Positions 20,863 to 31,352 of a stretch of 64,000 nt of DNA are shown in pieces; position 1 is the first letter of the stretch; each line of letters opens with the position of its first letter. The translations under genes and the position numbers were made by a program. Below the pieces are notes generated by a model, which worked only from the letters and a program-made list of their open reading frames with translations, made no database searches and had not been told where the DNA came from. Source of the stretch: Aspidapion aeneum (lineage: Eukaryota > Arthropoda > Insecta > Coleoptera > Brentidae); NCBI GenBank assembly GCA_963576565.1, contig OY755047.1, positions 8,278,931-8,342,930 of the forward strand, in the 5' to 3' direction.

Positions 20863-21689
20863 ATTTCAAGTATTGCTGGTCGTTGTATACTTTTTGCCTA
20901 CCTGTCCTGCAATTTTTGATTGTTTCTTAATGCTTAAAATAATAATGATTGGGTATTTATTTGAATCTATTGTAAGTGGCATATTAAACAAAAAAGCAAA
21001 ACATATAACCTAACCTCAAAATCTAAATGGGTAAAAGTAGGCGAAGAATATCGTAAAAAAACTTTCAGTTATATACAAAACAACTCATCGAATACTTACA
21101 TCAACATTTTAACGTTTCTAAATTACGCAGAACAAAAATCACTGTTGTTGGCAAAGAAGCCTGCCACCATAAAAGAATTCAGCATTGGCAAGTTGGAGCT
21201 ATTGGCGTTGGAGAATCCGTTTTCCATTGAAAATGTTTTTTATAAGCAAAATACAAAATAAAATCTAATTTAGGACGATAATTCGCATTTTAAACCAAAG
21301 CAAACATTACCATCCAAAAGAAAATAACACAGAAAATAGGTCGTTTCGAGGCGTTTACTGTTTTGTGACGTCACTCGCAGCTGATTGGTAGACCGCCTGT
21401 TTTGAATCACGTGGCTAATTGTTTTAATTCAATGAATTTATTTAATTAAAAGAACTATGAAATTGAGAAAAAATTAAACAAAAAACTTTGTTTTTAGCAT
21501 TCCCAAGACCTAAAGAGATATCTAAAAATAAATATATATTTATTTTTTACTACTGTCAAACATCCTATTCACTAACTCTGAAGAGCGGGCGACCGCTCAG
21601 AGTTTGCTATTGGTCAAAGCGTGTGATGTGGATGGTCACATCGTTCAAGACCCAGAATAGCAACCCAGATAAATCGTAACTTTTGATAC

Positions 21690-22600
21690 AAAGACTAGAG
21701 CATAAAATCTATTTTATTCGCCTAGAGATAGAGCCTCAAAATAGCCCTATAAAATCAAAATTCCAATTCTGTCCGATGCAGAGACCTGTTTCGTGCGTCC
21801 TACTCAAACGTTCTATCATCCAATGCCACCGGGAAAAGAACCACGTAGTTACACAAATTAAATTGTATGGACAGTCACGCAAGACCGTACCTAGGGGGAG
21901 TGGGGAATTAATCCCTCATCGAAATAATAGATAAAGGGTGCTTAAAGAGATTTTTCATGAACAAAAATAAGAAAAAAATTGCACAGTACGTACATTTTCC
22001 AAAATCTGCTGTACCATCTTTTTTTGCAATATTTCAGCTCATATTTAACCTATGTAAAACTCTAGTTCGGAATGACCTACGAAACTCAAACTGTGGACAG
22101 TCGTATATCTTCAGAGAATTAACAACTCCAAGTTTTATGGACTTCCATATAGTAGTAAAGTAGTTACGAAATTTCAAAAAACGTCGAAATTGCCACTCAC
22201 TCACTCACACACTCATGTATCAAAATTCTAATGTACTTCCAGACATGTTATAAAGCTGAAATTTGGCAAGAAATTATTACCAAACCCTTGGAAAAAATCA
22301 AAAAACCCCAAATTTCTAATTTACTCTCCTTTCCTATACATGTAAAGTTATGTAAAACTAACAGAAACGCTAGAGCCTTGGAAGTCCGATACGAACTAGA
22401 AAAAAATTAAAAACCCCAAAATTTTAATTAACTTCCCTCCCCTATAAATGTAAAGTTATGTAAAAGTAACATTGCCCAGTTCCAAAAACGCTAGAGAGCT
22501 AAGTTTTGGAAGGCTGATAGGAACTATGATAAAACCATAGGACAAAATTAAAAAATCTCAAAATTTTTAATAAGGCATTGCAAAAGCTTTCAACAATATT
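21690..22600. repeat. Unassigned region with diverged ~125-bp repeats
   Basis: Blocks resembling TAAAGTTATGTAAAACTAAC with a following 'GCTAGAG..TTGGAAG' and 'ATTAAAAAACCCC' occur near 22345, 22450 and 22555. Upstream open frames (21683-21934, 21957-22163) match nothing I recognise. Confidence 0.45.
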
Positions 22601-22713
22601 CCGCATATTTTACTACTTTAAAACTTAAATATTATCCAAATTCTTTAAAAAAGGAGTGAAATCATAACAAAAACATTTCATATAAAAATAAGCCAAGGAC
22701 GCAAAAATGGAAT

Positions 22714-22978
22714 TCCGAAAAAAGAATTGAGATAAAAGTAAAGCGAAGTTCTCCAATACAATTTTCAAAATAAAAAGTTCTTACTAGTTTGGAAATGTTT
22801 TTCTAAACTTGGCTATTACGGCTGCAAAGGATTCTTAGGTAGAGTGCTAAATTGAACATAAAGAAGTTTGAATAGCAAAATGTAAAAAAAAAACATTTCT
22901 AAACTAGTAAGAACCTTTATCATTGAAATTTGTATTGGAGAACTTGGCTTTACTTTTATCTCAATTCTTTTGACAGAT
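22714..22978. repeat. Inverted repeat, ~75-bp arms
   Basis: AATTGAGATAAAAGTAAAGC (from 22719) and the block to CTAGTTTGGAAATG are inverted at about 22893-22968 (CATTTCTAAACTAGTAAGAA to TTACTTTTATCTCAATT). The loop is ~95 bp. A small MITE is the likely explanation. Confidence 0.75.
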
Positions 22979-23024
22979 TACCATTTTTACCTACTTGGCA
23001 CCTAAATACCGTAGTCCAATTCTT

Positions 23025-23410
23025 TTAAAAAGGCAAAAAAGGGGAGAAATTAGTAATAAAATAAAAACTATTAAAAATGATAAAAAATACATTGCAGCTT
23101 ACAAAAATAAATGAATCCATTGGTTCGTTTGGTAAGAGGCGCCGAATTAATGAATTGGGCACAAAGGTAACATGAGTTTCTATATTTCTGGAACTCCTTT
23201 TCTTAATTAAAACATTATCACTACAAGATCTGCCTGCAAGAAGCCCACTTTGCTCTTCTTCTTGTTGATGAAAATCATTCTCTATTAGACCTCTAAGAAT
23301 CCTACCGTACAATCTACTTAAATACCTAATATTTACTTATATTTATTTATCGTAAAACGACATTGTTTTTGAATCCGTCTGTACATTGCATTATTATTAA
23401 ATGAATTATT
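23025..23410 (-). pseudogene. Non-LTR RT fingers fragment, duplicated at 25.8 kb
   Basis: The minus strand encodes 'MYGRILRGLIENDFHQQEEE' and 'QSGLLAGRSCSDNVLI', matching the RT region around the R-x-G-R-S-C-x-D-N motif of the GHVQR LINE family. Positions 23160-23405 are closely repeated at 25797-26032, where an RT palm follows. Here the fragment stands alone, broken after 'FVP'. Confidence 0.75.
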
Positions 23411-23584
23411 GTCCGATTTGGCATTTGGTGTCCGGACTATAGAAGTTGTACTGTACGCAAATTTCTATAGACACTTTAATACCCCCTTCAAAATATTTTT
23501 CTGGGTACTACCCTATTGCAGTGTCAGGATTTTCAAAATCTAATCTTGCTTAGGAATGAATCAATGATTGAATCAATGACTGAA

Positions 23585-23870
23585 TCATTTTTTACCTTCC
23601 TAGCCCGCGTAGCAAAGGCTACAGAAGGTATTATTTTCGACGAAAAATTTTTTTTGAGATTGCGCCAAAAATGTGTTATTTGCTGAACCATTAATGCTAA
23701 CTTTTTAACGGAGCATCGTATCAATATACTGATTTCGGAATATAGTAGACTATATTTTGCTCAATGATTCGTGTTATAACCAAAAACATCGTAGGATCTT
23801 TAGTTTCTGAGATATTTAGAAAAAACTTTTATTTATAATGGCGTTTCGTCATTGGTATTTTATCATTTGA
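23585..23870 (-). mobile_element. Family G copy, reverse
   Basis: On the minus strand, 'CTCAGAAACTAAAGATCCTA', 'TTTTTGGTTATAACACGAAT' and 'CTCCGTTAAAAAGTTAGCAT' lead to the GCGGGCTAGGAAGGTA end. It matches the plus-strand copies at 28022-28553 and 63710-64000, with a large internal deletion before the end. Confidence 0.75.
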
Positions 23871-23934
23871 ACTAATATAAATATGTCATGACTTAACCGC
23901 CAAAATAAAAAAAAAACATATGCATGTTTATGAT

Positions 23935-24247
23935 GATCCAGGCAGTACATAATAACTTTGCAACACCTACGTGAAAATTTAACAGGGCAGAGGGATGAAA
24001 AGGCAAGACGAGGGGTGCAGAGAGGGGCTCTGTGAACCTGCTAGCCTGTCAAGCTTTTGATTCATGACGGGCGCTCTGCTGGGGTTGCACAAACAAGGGG
24101 AAGCAGGGGCTGAGAGGGGGATGGATTTAGAGAGAACTAGATAAAATTAAAAAAGAAAGTGAGAGGGAGGTGAATTGTTTACTCCACCTGTCTACACGTG
24201 TCTTTCAAAGAATTTAAAAGACTCCTAGAAGGTGTGAGTGTTCTTAA
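23935..24247. other. Unassigned G-rich stretch
   Basis: No feature is recognised apart from GA-rich words (AGAGGGGCTC, GCTGAGAGGGGGA). Confidence 0.35.
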
Positions 24248-24509
24248 TAATTGAAGAGCACAGGGAAAAAACGTGTAGTCATTTTTTCTAAAAAAGTGGG
24301 TTATATATGCCAAATGATGTCTTAAGATGTGTATTATTATCTGGAATATTCAACTGGGAAAAAACAGGCCCTGTCACAAGATATTACTAATAATTCATTT
24401 GGCCAACAGGGAAAGAACGTGCCATTTTTAAACTTTCAAAATGTTATATCTCCAAACTAACTAAAAGTGACTTTCCAGGTTCATTTTTCCCTGTGCTCCT
24501 CAATTGGGA
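24248..24509. mobile_element. MITE with AATTGAGGAGCACAGGG-type ends
   Basis: AATTGAAGAGCACAGGGAAA at about 24248 is inverted at 24487-24509 (TTTCCCTGTGCTCCTCAATT). The interior contains GGCCAACAGGGAAAGAACGT and no ORF. It is a ~260-bp non-autonomous DNA element. Confidence 0.75.
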
Positions 24510-24536
24510 TCATCAAAAAATATATTTTTATTTTCA

Positions 24537-25990
24537 TTTAAAATAAGGTGGTTCGTCCGTTGTACATGGCCGTACGCTTCCTTCGATTCCAATTATTTTT
24601 TTTATAGTCTCACTTCCAGGCGGCGTAGCGTGCCCGAAAGGGCGGGGGGGGGGGGCGACAGCTAAAAAGGGCGCCTCTGAAAACTGATGAAAAATCTTGT
24701 GGCAAAAAAAAACAAAAAGGTCAAAAAGGCGCCTCTCACAAATCTTGCGACCAAAAAAAAACAAAAGGTCATCATGTGTCAGGGGGCGGCCGATAAGTCA
24801 CAAGGGCGCCTCTCACGAATCTTGCGACCAAAAAAAAAAGGTCATCATGTGTGAGGGGGCGGCCGATAAGTCACAAGGGCGCCTCTCACAAATCTTGCGA
24901 CCAAAAAAAAAAAAGGTCATGTGTGAGGGGGTGGCCGATAAGTCACAAGGGCACCTCTCCCACCTATGGGGCGCCACTACCCTCGGGGCGGGGGGGGGGG
25001 GGGGGGGCGACGAACCCCCCGCGCCCCCCCCCCCCCACGCTACGCCGCTGCTCACTTCTTATATCATCTGTTCTAAATATTCTTATTGATCTGTTTATTA
25101 CATCCATTTCGACACTTTTCATTTTTGTTTTGTATTTTTCTGATACGCGACAAGTCTCTACTCCATACAACAGCGTGCCTTTCACCATTGTTTCATATAT
25201 GTATAAATATATAAATACTGTTAAGACATCCAATAACCTTTTTTGCTGTTACTATTCTTTTTTCCAGTTCCTTACAGTCTGTTCCTGTCTTATCAAATGT
25301 GACACCCAAGTATACATACTTATTGCATGGAGATATTGTTTGTCCATTGTCTAGTTCTAACTAACTTGATTCGTTTCCAATACATAAGTATTGTGCCTTG
25401 TCCACGTTCACTGCTAACCCCCACTTTTGGTATTCTTTCGTGAACTTTTTCATCATATACTCCATGTCTTCTTTATCATTACCTTCAATTACTTGTTCGT
25501 CAGAAAACTGTAGTGTGCATATGGTAAATCGGTTGTTAAATTGTATTTCCATCCCGTGTACTTTACGTTTCCAGTTTTTTAGAGCTACTGCGATATATAT
25601 TTTAAAAAGTGTTGGAGAGATACAATATCCATTCGTTACCATGCATTTCATTTCATTCATTCGATTTCCAGTTTTAATTTTAAATGTTGACCATTTGTAT
25701 AGTTCTTTTATCGCTTTTATGTATCTATGATTGATATTAGTTTGTTCTAACACTGCACATAATTTTTCTACTGGAACGGTTCATATTCTTTTTGTAGTTC
25801 CACAAAGGTAACATGAGTTTCTATATTTCTCGAACTCCTTTTCATAATTAAAACATTATCACTACAAGATCTGCCTGCAAGAAACCCACTTTGTTGACGA
25901 AAATCATTCTCGATTAGATCTCTAAGAATCCTACCCTACAATCTACCTAAATACCTAATATTTACTTATATTTGTTTATCGTAAAACGAC
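24537..25990 (-). pseudogene. Non-LTR retrotransposon (GHVQR family), interrupted by a MITE
   Basis: The minus-strand order is 25990-25797 RT fingers ('GRILRDLIEND', 'GRSCSDNVLI'), then 25753-25361 with 'YIKAIKELYKWSTFKIKTGN', 'LFKIYIAVALKNWKRKVHG' and a degenerate active-site box FSDEQ instead of FADDQ. Then come 'YMMKKFTKEYQKWGL' and 'QYLCIGNESS', downstream parts through 25060, the MITE, and 24616-24537 ('HVQRTNHL'-like codons). Replacement of both catalytic Asp codons would abolish polymerase activity. The copy is dead with several frameshifts. Confidence 0.82.
24617..25050. mobile_element. hAT-like MITE with internal ~72-bp repeats
   Basis: The ends CAGGCGGCGTAGCGTG and CACGCTACGCCGCTG are inverted and flanked by an exact 8-bp duplication CTCACTTC (24609-24616, 25051-25058). 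Inside are four tandem copies of a ~72-bp unit with 'AAGGGCGCCTCTCAC' and 'GGGGGCGGCCGATAAGTCAC', then long G and C runs. The 8-bp duplication and CAG..CTG ends fit the hAT superfamily. It interrupts a LINE remnant, confirming the borders. Confidence 0.9.
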
Positions 25991-26035
25991 ATTGTTTTTG
26001 AATCCGTCTGTACATTGCATTATTATTAAATCAAA

Positions 26036-26593
26036 TTGCAAATACACAAATTTATCAAATATTCATGGAATTTTATCCAAGGCCAACTATCCAATTCACG
26101 TTCGCGAAATTAAAAAAAAATATTTGGCAAAAACAACGCTCTTTAAAACAAAATTTATTTGATGATTTAATTATTATTGTTTATTTTACACAGGATCACG
26201 TACCGACTGAAATTTATATTATAAAGCAATAAAACAAAAAATAATCAGCCACAAAAATCTTTCGTGGCTAACCGGGCATAGAAAGATTTCGTTTCTCTTG
26301 TATTTTTCCGTGGGCAGCTTAAAAGCTGTACACCCACGGAGGTCCAAGATCGAATGGACACCTATTAAGTGTTGTCAGTTTATGGGCATCTAAGCTCTTA
26401 ATACCATATTTTACTAAAATCAGGCAAGTATTTTTTGAGTTATGCGCGTTGGTCGTTACACACAACAAACAGACAGACGGAGCGACAAAAAAGTTTCAAA
26501 ATCATCTAAAACTTTTTAACCCAAATTTACTTATTTTGAGTGAAAACAAAAAAGAGTTTTTTTGACGATCTCGATAGCCTTCCCCATCTGTTT
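26036..26593. repeat. Spacer with a degenerate family A fragment
   Basis: 26261-26385 matches family A ('TTTCGTGGCTAACCGGGCAT', 'GGTCCAAGATCGAATGGACA'). At 26440-26520 an inverted piece of family E is seen (TATGCGCGTTGGTCGTTA, CAGACAGACGGAGCGACAAA). The rest is unassigned. Confidence 0.6.
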
Positions 26594-27796
26594 TAGCTCA
26601 CACTACTACTATACCATAGTGGTGTGAGGTATTGTGATCCTAATTTTTTCGAGAAAAAAAAGTTGCTCCGATTTCAAAATTTTTTATATATCTTTGCGTT
26701 TCAGATGATTTTGAAACTTTTTTGTCGCTTGTCTGTCTGTAACGACCAACGCGCATAACTCAAAAACCGCTTGTCCAATTTGAATGAAATTTGGTACCTA
26801 GGCTGGGTCTTGGCTCGAGATGGTCCAATTTAAAAATGAACAAACTCCACCGAACACAAGGCAAATAAAAGGGTGGGGGTAGATTGTAAAAATTGGAGTT
26901 TATGTGAAAATATGGCGTGTGTGATATCAAACGAAAGGTAATTCAGTCTGCAGTTAAACAAAACAAATTTTAGTGTAAAAAAAAGGGTGGGGGTAGATTT
27001 TAAAAATGAGAGTTTAAGTCAAAACATGGCTTGTGTGGTATCACACGAAAGGTAATTGAGTCTGAAGTGAAATAAAATATATTATAGTTTGTAGTTATAT
27101 TAGCTTTAAGACAGGCCAGCAGAACCAACAAGATCAATCTTGTCTGGGTGCCAAGCCACACGGGAGTTGAGGGAAATGAAAAAGCAGACGCACTAGCCAG
27201 GGCGGGAGCAGAATCCGCGCTGGTTGGACCGGAGCCTTACTTCGGCTTACCTAAGGCCGCAGTCACAAAAGAAATAGGAGAGTGGGTTGTTAAAAAGGGG
27301 ACTCAAAACTGGCGGGCAACCCCGAGACAACAACACTCCAAAACCTTTCTAAGCAAGCCAGACAAACACAGAACGAACCAACTCCTGGAATTAAACAGGA
27401 ATAGCCTAAGAATAATCACAGGGCTATACACAGGCCAATGCCGACTCAACAAACACATGAACAGACTGGGAGTAAGCAACACACCAGCGTGTAGGTTCTG
27501 TGGTGTTGAGGAGGAAACGCCACTTCATCTAATCTGTCACTGCGTAGCAAGACAAAAAACTATGGCGAAAATATTCGGACCTGGACAGATAGAGCCTCAA
27601 GATCTTGAGGAAATATCACCAAACAAACTGATCTGCTTCATAAAGGAGATAGGTATTGGTGATATTTAAGTTGGGATAAGCCACAATAGACCACTTGAGT
27701 CGCAGTGGAGGGGCGACAGTCGCACCACTCATAATCAAACCTAACCTAACCTATATTAGCTTACACGTACACTATAACTATAGTGTGACTTAGGTG
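26594..27796 (+). mobile_element. Family E element, copy 1, interrupted by a LINE
   Basis: The left end TAGCTCACACTACTACTATA with adjacent inverted TAGTGGTGTGAGGTA and the right end TATAGTGTGACTTA parallel the copy at 44035-44731. The interior has CCAACGCGCATAACTCAAAA, 'GAAATTTGGTACCTAGGCTGG' type words, and two ~115-bp tandem units headed by GGGTGGGGGTAGATT. A 645-bp LINE 3' end is inserted at 27107-27751. It is a non-autonomous DNA element. Confidence 0.8.
27103..27751 (+). pseudogene. LINE 3' end: RNase H end and zinc knuckle
   Basis: The open frame from 27103 to 27669 gives 'NLVWVPSHTGVEGNEKADAL', the last RNase H motif with its His and Asp. Further on are 'SLRIITGLYTGQCRLNKHMN', 'RLGVSNTPACRFCG' and 'EETPLHLICHC', a Cys/His knuckle. 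RNase H plus a C-terminal knuckle is typical of I/R1/LOA-type elements. The copy is 5' truncated and starts directly at the insertion point. The 3' tail is CCTAACCTAACC. Exact flanking repeats TATATTAGCTT (27096-27106, 27752-27762) are the target duplication. The frame is undamaged, so the insertion looks fairly young. Confidence 0.9.
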
Positions 27797-27944
27797 CCCA
27801 TATATTGGCAGAGTATTTTTCATATTTTAAAGTTGTTTATAAAAAACAGGAACGGTAAAGCGATAGTTTTTCTTTTTGTTTCCAAGCTTAACCTATAGGT
27901 AATTCTCATATCCAAAAAAAATATGGTTGTTGTATAGATACAGT

Positions 27945-28595
27945 CATGGGCGTATACAGGGGTGGGGGGGATGGGGGGGGGGGCTTGAGCCCTCCTCGAG
28001 AATCTGGAAATTATAATATCTTTGAAATTAAATTTTTTGTTCTAGAAAGGGAAATAAATGGTTTCATGACGAATCTGATACCTTTCTAGCTAGCCTATTA
28101 GCCCACTTCATGTGAAGCCATAAATATCTCAGAAACTAAAGCTCTTACGAAGTTTTTGGTTATAACACAAATTATTGAACAAAATGGAATCTACAATATT
28201 TCGAAAACCGCATATTGATACAATACTCCGTTAAAAAGTTAGCAATTTTTAAAATTTTTCATTGTCAAACAACTGTCATTAACATTAATGGATTTTGATC
28301 AAAATCTAATCAGCTCGTGAGAGTGTCAAACACTATTTTATCCGAAAATTTTATGAAAATCGGTTTAGCTGTTTGGGAGCTATCGTGTTACGGGCAGAAA
28401 TAATATACACACAGACACAGACAGACATCACGAAGATATTGCTAAGATAAGTCAAAATACACCCAAATAACACATTTTCGGCGTTATCTGATAAAAAAAA
28501 ATTTCTTCGAAACTAATACCTTCTTTAACCATTGCATGCTAGGAAGGTAAAAAAGTTTACAAGCCCCCCAAGAAGATTTTTTGTACACGTCACTG
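27945..28595. mobile_element. hAT-like element with 8-bp duplication, interrupted by family G
   Basis: The ends CATGGGCGTATACAGGGG and CCCC..TGTACACGTCACTG are degenerate inverted repeats. Exact 8-bp duplications GATACAGT flank them (27937-27944, 28596-28603). The interior near each end has the G-run/C-run typical of the CAGTGGCG MITEs here. A family G element (28022-28553) fills most of the inside. Confidence 0.82.
28022..28553 (+). mobile_element. Family G element, longest copy
   Basis: It starts near AATGGTTTCATGACGAATCT and ends in TGCTAGGAAGGTA. Internal landmarks are 'CTCAGAAACTAAAGCTCTTA', 'CTCCGTTAAAAAGTTAGCAA', 'GAAAATCGGTTTAGCTGTTT' and CAGACACAGACAGACATCAC. This type of 'GAAATCGGT..GGGAGCTATCG' repeat is common in insect genomes, but the class is not settled. 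Other pieces: 1030, 23585, 40500, 42660, 63710. Confidence 0.7.
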
Positions 28596-28840
28596 GATAC
28601 AGTGACCATAAACGAAATGAGGACAAAGTTGAGAGTCACATTTAGAGTTTAACAGGCGAGGCCAACTTCGCTGCGGTGTAGGAAACTGATGAAACTCTGG
28701 TAAAACCGGTTTCTGTGCTCGAACTGCTAAAACTCAAAACTCTATCGGAGTTAGAGTTTGACATTTACTTGTTAGTACATACAGAGGGTTACATAAGTAT
28801 TCGCAGAACATCTAAATATTTCAAAAAATAAAATAACCTA

Positions 28841-30421
28841 CCAAGGCCAACAAAAAAATATAGACAACGACCCTAAAAAAATCAGCTGTTCTCGGGGGGG
28901 TTGACTTTTACATTGTGTCTTATGGGACGTCAGACGTTTTTTATGATGTTTTCAAAATGGCACTACAGATTTCCGCGAAATTTCAGTGAAATATTCCCAG
29001 ACACCATCCCGATATTCCACCAAACTTTTGTAAGGATGCAAGATGATTAAAAGGTTAAAATCTTCAAGATTTAGCACTTCTTATTTTGAATTCAAATTAC
29101 TCGCCATGTACCGCATGCTAACTGTTATATTTGACATGCATTTGACTTTGCCATCTGTGTGACGGTCAGCAGAGCACACGCACCTTGGAGGCTCGAGAAG
29201 AGTTACAAAATCCACATCCCAAACAGGGAAGCGTGGCAGAGAGACAAAATGATGTTTGAGGAGAGCGCTTTAGTTTGCTACACTGGTGGATCCAAACTAT
29301 TAGAGAGGCAAACCACAGGAGCGGGAGTATACGTGGAAAAACTAGAAGTTCAGAAGAGCTACTCGCTCGGTGAGCAGGCTACTGTTTTTCAAGTAGAAGT
29401 TTACGCCATAATAATGGCGGTAACCCTAGAAAAGGTTCGGAACAGCGAAGAGGAGCTTATATATATATATGCTCTGATAGTCAAGCCACCCTGAAGGCGC
29501 TAAACGCACCCAAGATTGCTGACGGCTTGGTGGAAGAATGCGCAGAGGCGCTGGAGACCCTAAGCGATGGCAAACGGGTGACGCTGGTTTGGGTTCCGGG
29601 ATATACGGGGGTACCAGGCAACAAGAAGGTGAAAGAACTCGCACGACTCGGGGCAGGAACTGCCTATGTAGGACCGGAGCCACTTTTGGGCGTGACAAAA
29701 AGACAAGTGCAAAGCGGACTCAACAAATGGGCCCAGGACGCGCTATTAAACTCCTGGGAAACAGGAACGGGTTGCAGACAGACCAGAGAATTCGTAGACC
29801 ATCCAAAAGCGACCAGAATTAGATGGATGCTGGGACGGACACGAAAAAACCTCGGACTGCTGATAGGTATTCTAACCGGACATAACCGGTTGAGGAGGCA
29901 CATGACACGTATAGGAGTCGAGAATGACCCTACCTGCCCAGCCTGTGGACAGGAAGAAGAGACATCAAGACACCTTGTGGCAGAATGCGAGGCCTACGCA
30001 AGGATGAGACAACAGGCACTCAGAGCGTCAACTCTGAGCGAGGAAGAACTGCACATGCTCAAATGGGCAGACTTACTGGACTTTGTAAAGAGAACAGGAA
30101 GGCCCAATGAGTTACCCGACCATCAAAGGGAAGTGCAGAGACTGGGTTAAGGGACAGACTTGGGGCATGGCAAAAAGGGCCTACTCTGGCCTACTTGTCA
30201 GACCTGCGAGTCAACCCCCCCCCCCCACTACTACTACATACATTAAAAAATAATTGTTCTGCAAGAATATAGTAAAAAACAATCTCAAAACCGGCTTTAT
30301 TTAAAAAAATATCAAATATTTATGAACCGTCATTCCAACTTCAATATTTTAAAGACAATCAGCTTTGTCGTGACCATCAAAAAAAAATTAGCCGTGGCCC
30401 GTCCGTTTTGATAGCCCTGGG
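28841..30421 (+). mobile_element. Family B element, copy 2, interrupted by a LINE
   Basis: 28841-29157 matches 1321-1640 of copy 1 and 30236-30421 matches 1728-1932. About 100 bp of the element at the junction is missing and replaced by a 1.07-kb LINE piece. A further ~30-bp deletion removes the TGACGTCAACAAAG block near the 3' end. Confidence 0.85.
29158..30235 (+). pseudogene. LINE C-terminus: RNase H and zinc knuckle, CTA-type tail
   Basis: RNase H starts at 'ALVCYTGGSK' where the first catalytic Asp is a Gly, continues 'TTGAGVYVEKLEVQKSYSLG', 'FQVEVYAIIMA' (Glu kept) and is broken at a (TA)n slip near 29462. The second frame (29527-30150) has 'TLVWVPGYTGVPGNKKVKEL', in which the last His and Asp are changed, then 'LLIGILTGHNRLRRHM' and 'CPACGQEEETSRHLVAEC', a CCHC knuckle. 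The tail is C-rich then ACTACTACTACA. Compared with 50854-51664 it is longer at the 5' end but more decayed. The element inserted into family B with loss of target sequence. Confidence 0.9.
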
Positions 30422-30437
30422 TAGCTATAAAGTAGTG

Positions 30438-31350
30438 TACAGCGTGTCCCAATTTCGATGGGAAACTCGGTTATTATTAAAGATATCGATTTTCTGATTG
30501 CACCTTACCGTGTTTTTTTTTGAGCCCTTAAAAATAGTGTAATCAGATTTTTGCTATACCCCGTGGCTTCGCTAAAATACAGTTTTTGAAAAAATTGCAT
30601 TTTTATTAATTCCTTGTATCTCGCTTATTTTGCAAGATATTTTTATTGTGTAAAAACCTTTTTATGGCAACTTTTTTAGAGCAAAATAATGACGTTGTCA
30701 ATTGTTTTAAATATTGTTTAGTTTTTGAGATATGGTATTTTTTCATAAAAAAATTAAATACGGACCTAGATTTTTTTTATTACTATTTTTATTGATTTCA
30801 TGTTATTATTATTGTAGAATGATAAAACTTTTATATTTTTTTGATTTTAGGAAAAAATAATTTAGTCCGAACCTGGAAATTTCTAACGTCAATATAAATT
30901 AAAATATTAACAATTTTTTTTAACCTTAAAGCAAAAATATATAAAAATTTTATTTTGTAATAATAACAGCATGAAAGCAATACAAATAGTAATAAAAAAA
31001 ATCCAGGTCCGTATTTAGTTTTTTTTTAATGTTAAATACCCTTAAAAACTAGACAATATTTAAAAAAACTGACAACGTCATTATTTGTTTCTAAAAAAGC
31101 TGGCACAAAAAGGTTTTTACAGAATAAAAATATGATTATTGCAAAATGAGCGAGATATAAGGGAATAATAAAAATGCAATTTTTTCAAAAACTCCCTGTA
31201 TTAGCGGAAACTACGAGGTAAAGCAAAAATCTGATTACACCATTTTTAGGAGCTCAAAAAAATAGCACGGTAAGGTGCAATCAGAAAATCGATATCTTTA
31301 ATAATAACCGAGTTTCCCATTTAATCCCATCGAAAATGGGACACGCTGTA
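30438..31350. mobile_element. Palindromic MITE, TACAGCGTGTCCC ends
   Basis: TACAGCGTGTCCCAATTTCG at 30438 is inverted at the right end (GAAAATGGGACACGCTGTA, to 31350). The arms extend over most of the ~910-bp unit (e.g. GCAATCAGAAAATCGATATC and its complement). TA at each end fits a Tc1/mariner-type duplication. There is no ORF. Confidence 0.85.
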
Positions 31351-31352
31351 CA

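Larger units (their letters stand above)
19565..21668. mobile_element. Candidate THAP-encoding DNA transposon remnant with inverted ends
   Basis: A block at about 19618-19740 (CGATGTGACCATCC to CTTCAGAGTTAGTGAA) is present inverted at about 21575-21645. The right end continues into GACCCAGAATAGCAACCCAG. The THAP exon lies between them. A palindrome occupies 19740-20140, whose arms meet at CTACCCAGGGTAG (19933) and contain the same GATGTGACCATCCACATCA block. The inverted flanks and the THAP domain together suggest a P-like or other THAP transposon. The borders are approximate. Confidence 0.5.

Noticed and set aside
20737..20919. Cys-rich small protein candidate.
   Set aside because: The pattern arises from a 24-bp minisatellite; no signal peptide or conserved spacing.
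24697..25354. Open frames of 130 and 167 codons rich in Gly, Pro and 'SHKGAS' repeats.
   Set aside because: They cover the internal repeats of a hAT-like MITE and run into antisense LINE sequence.
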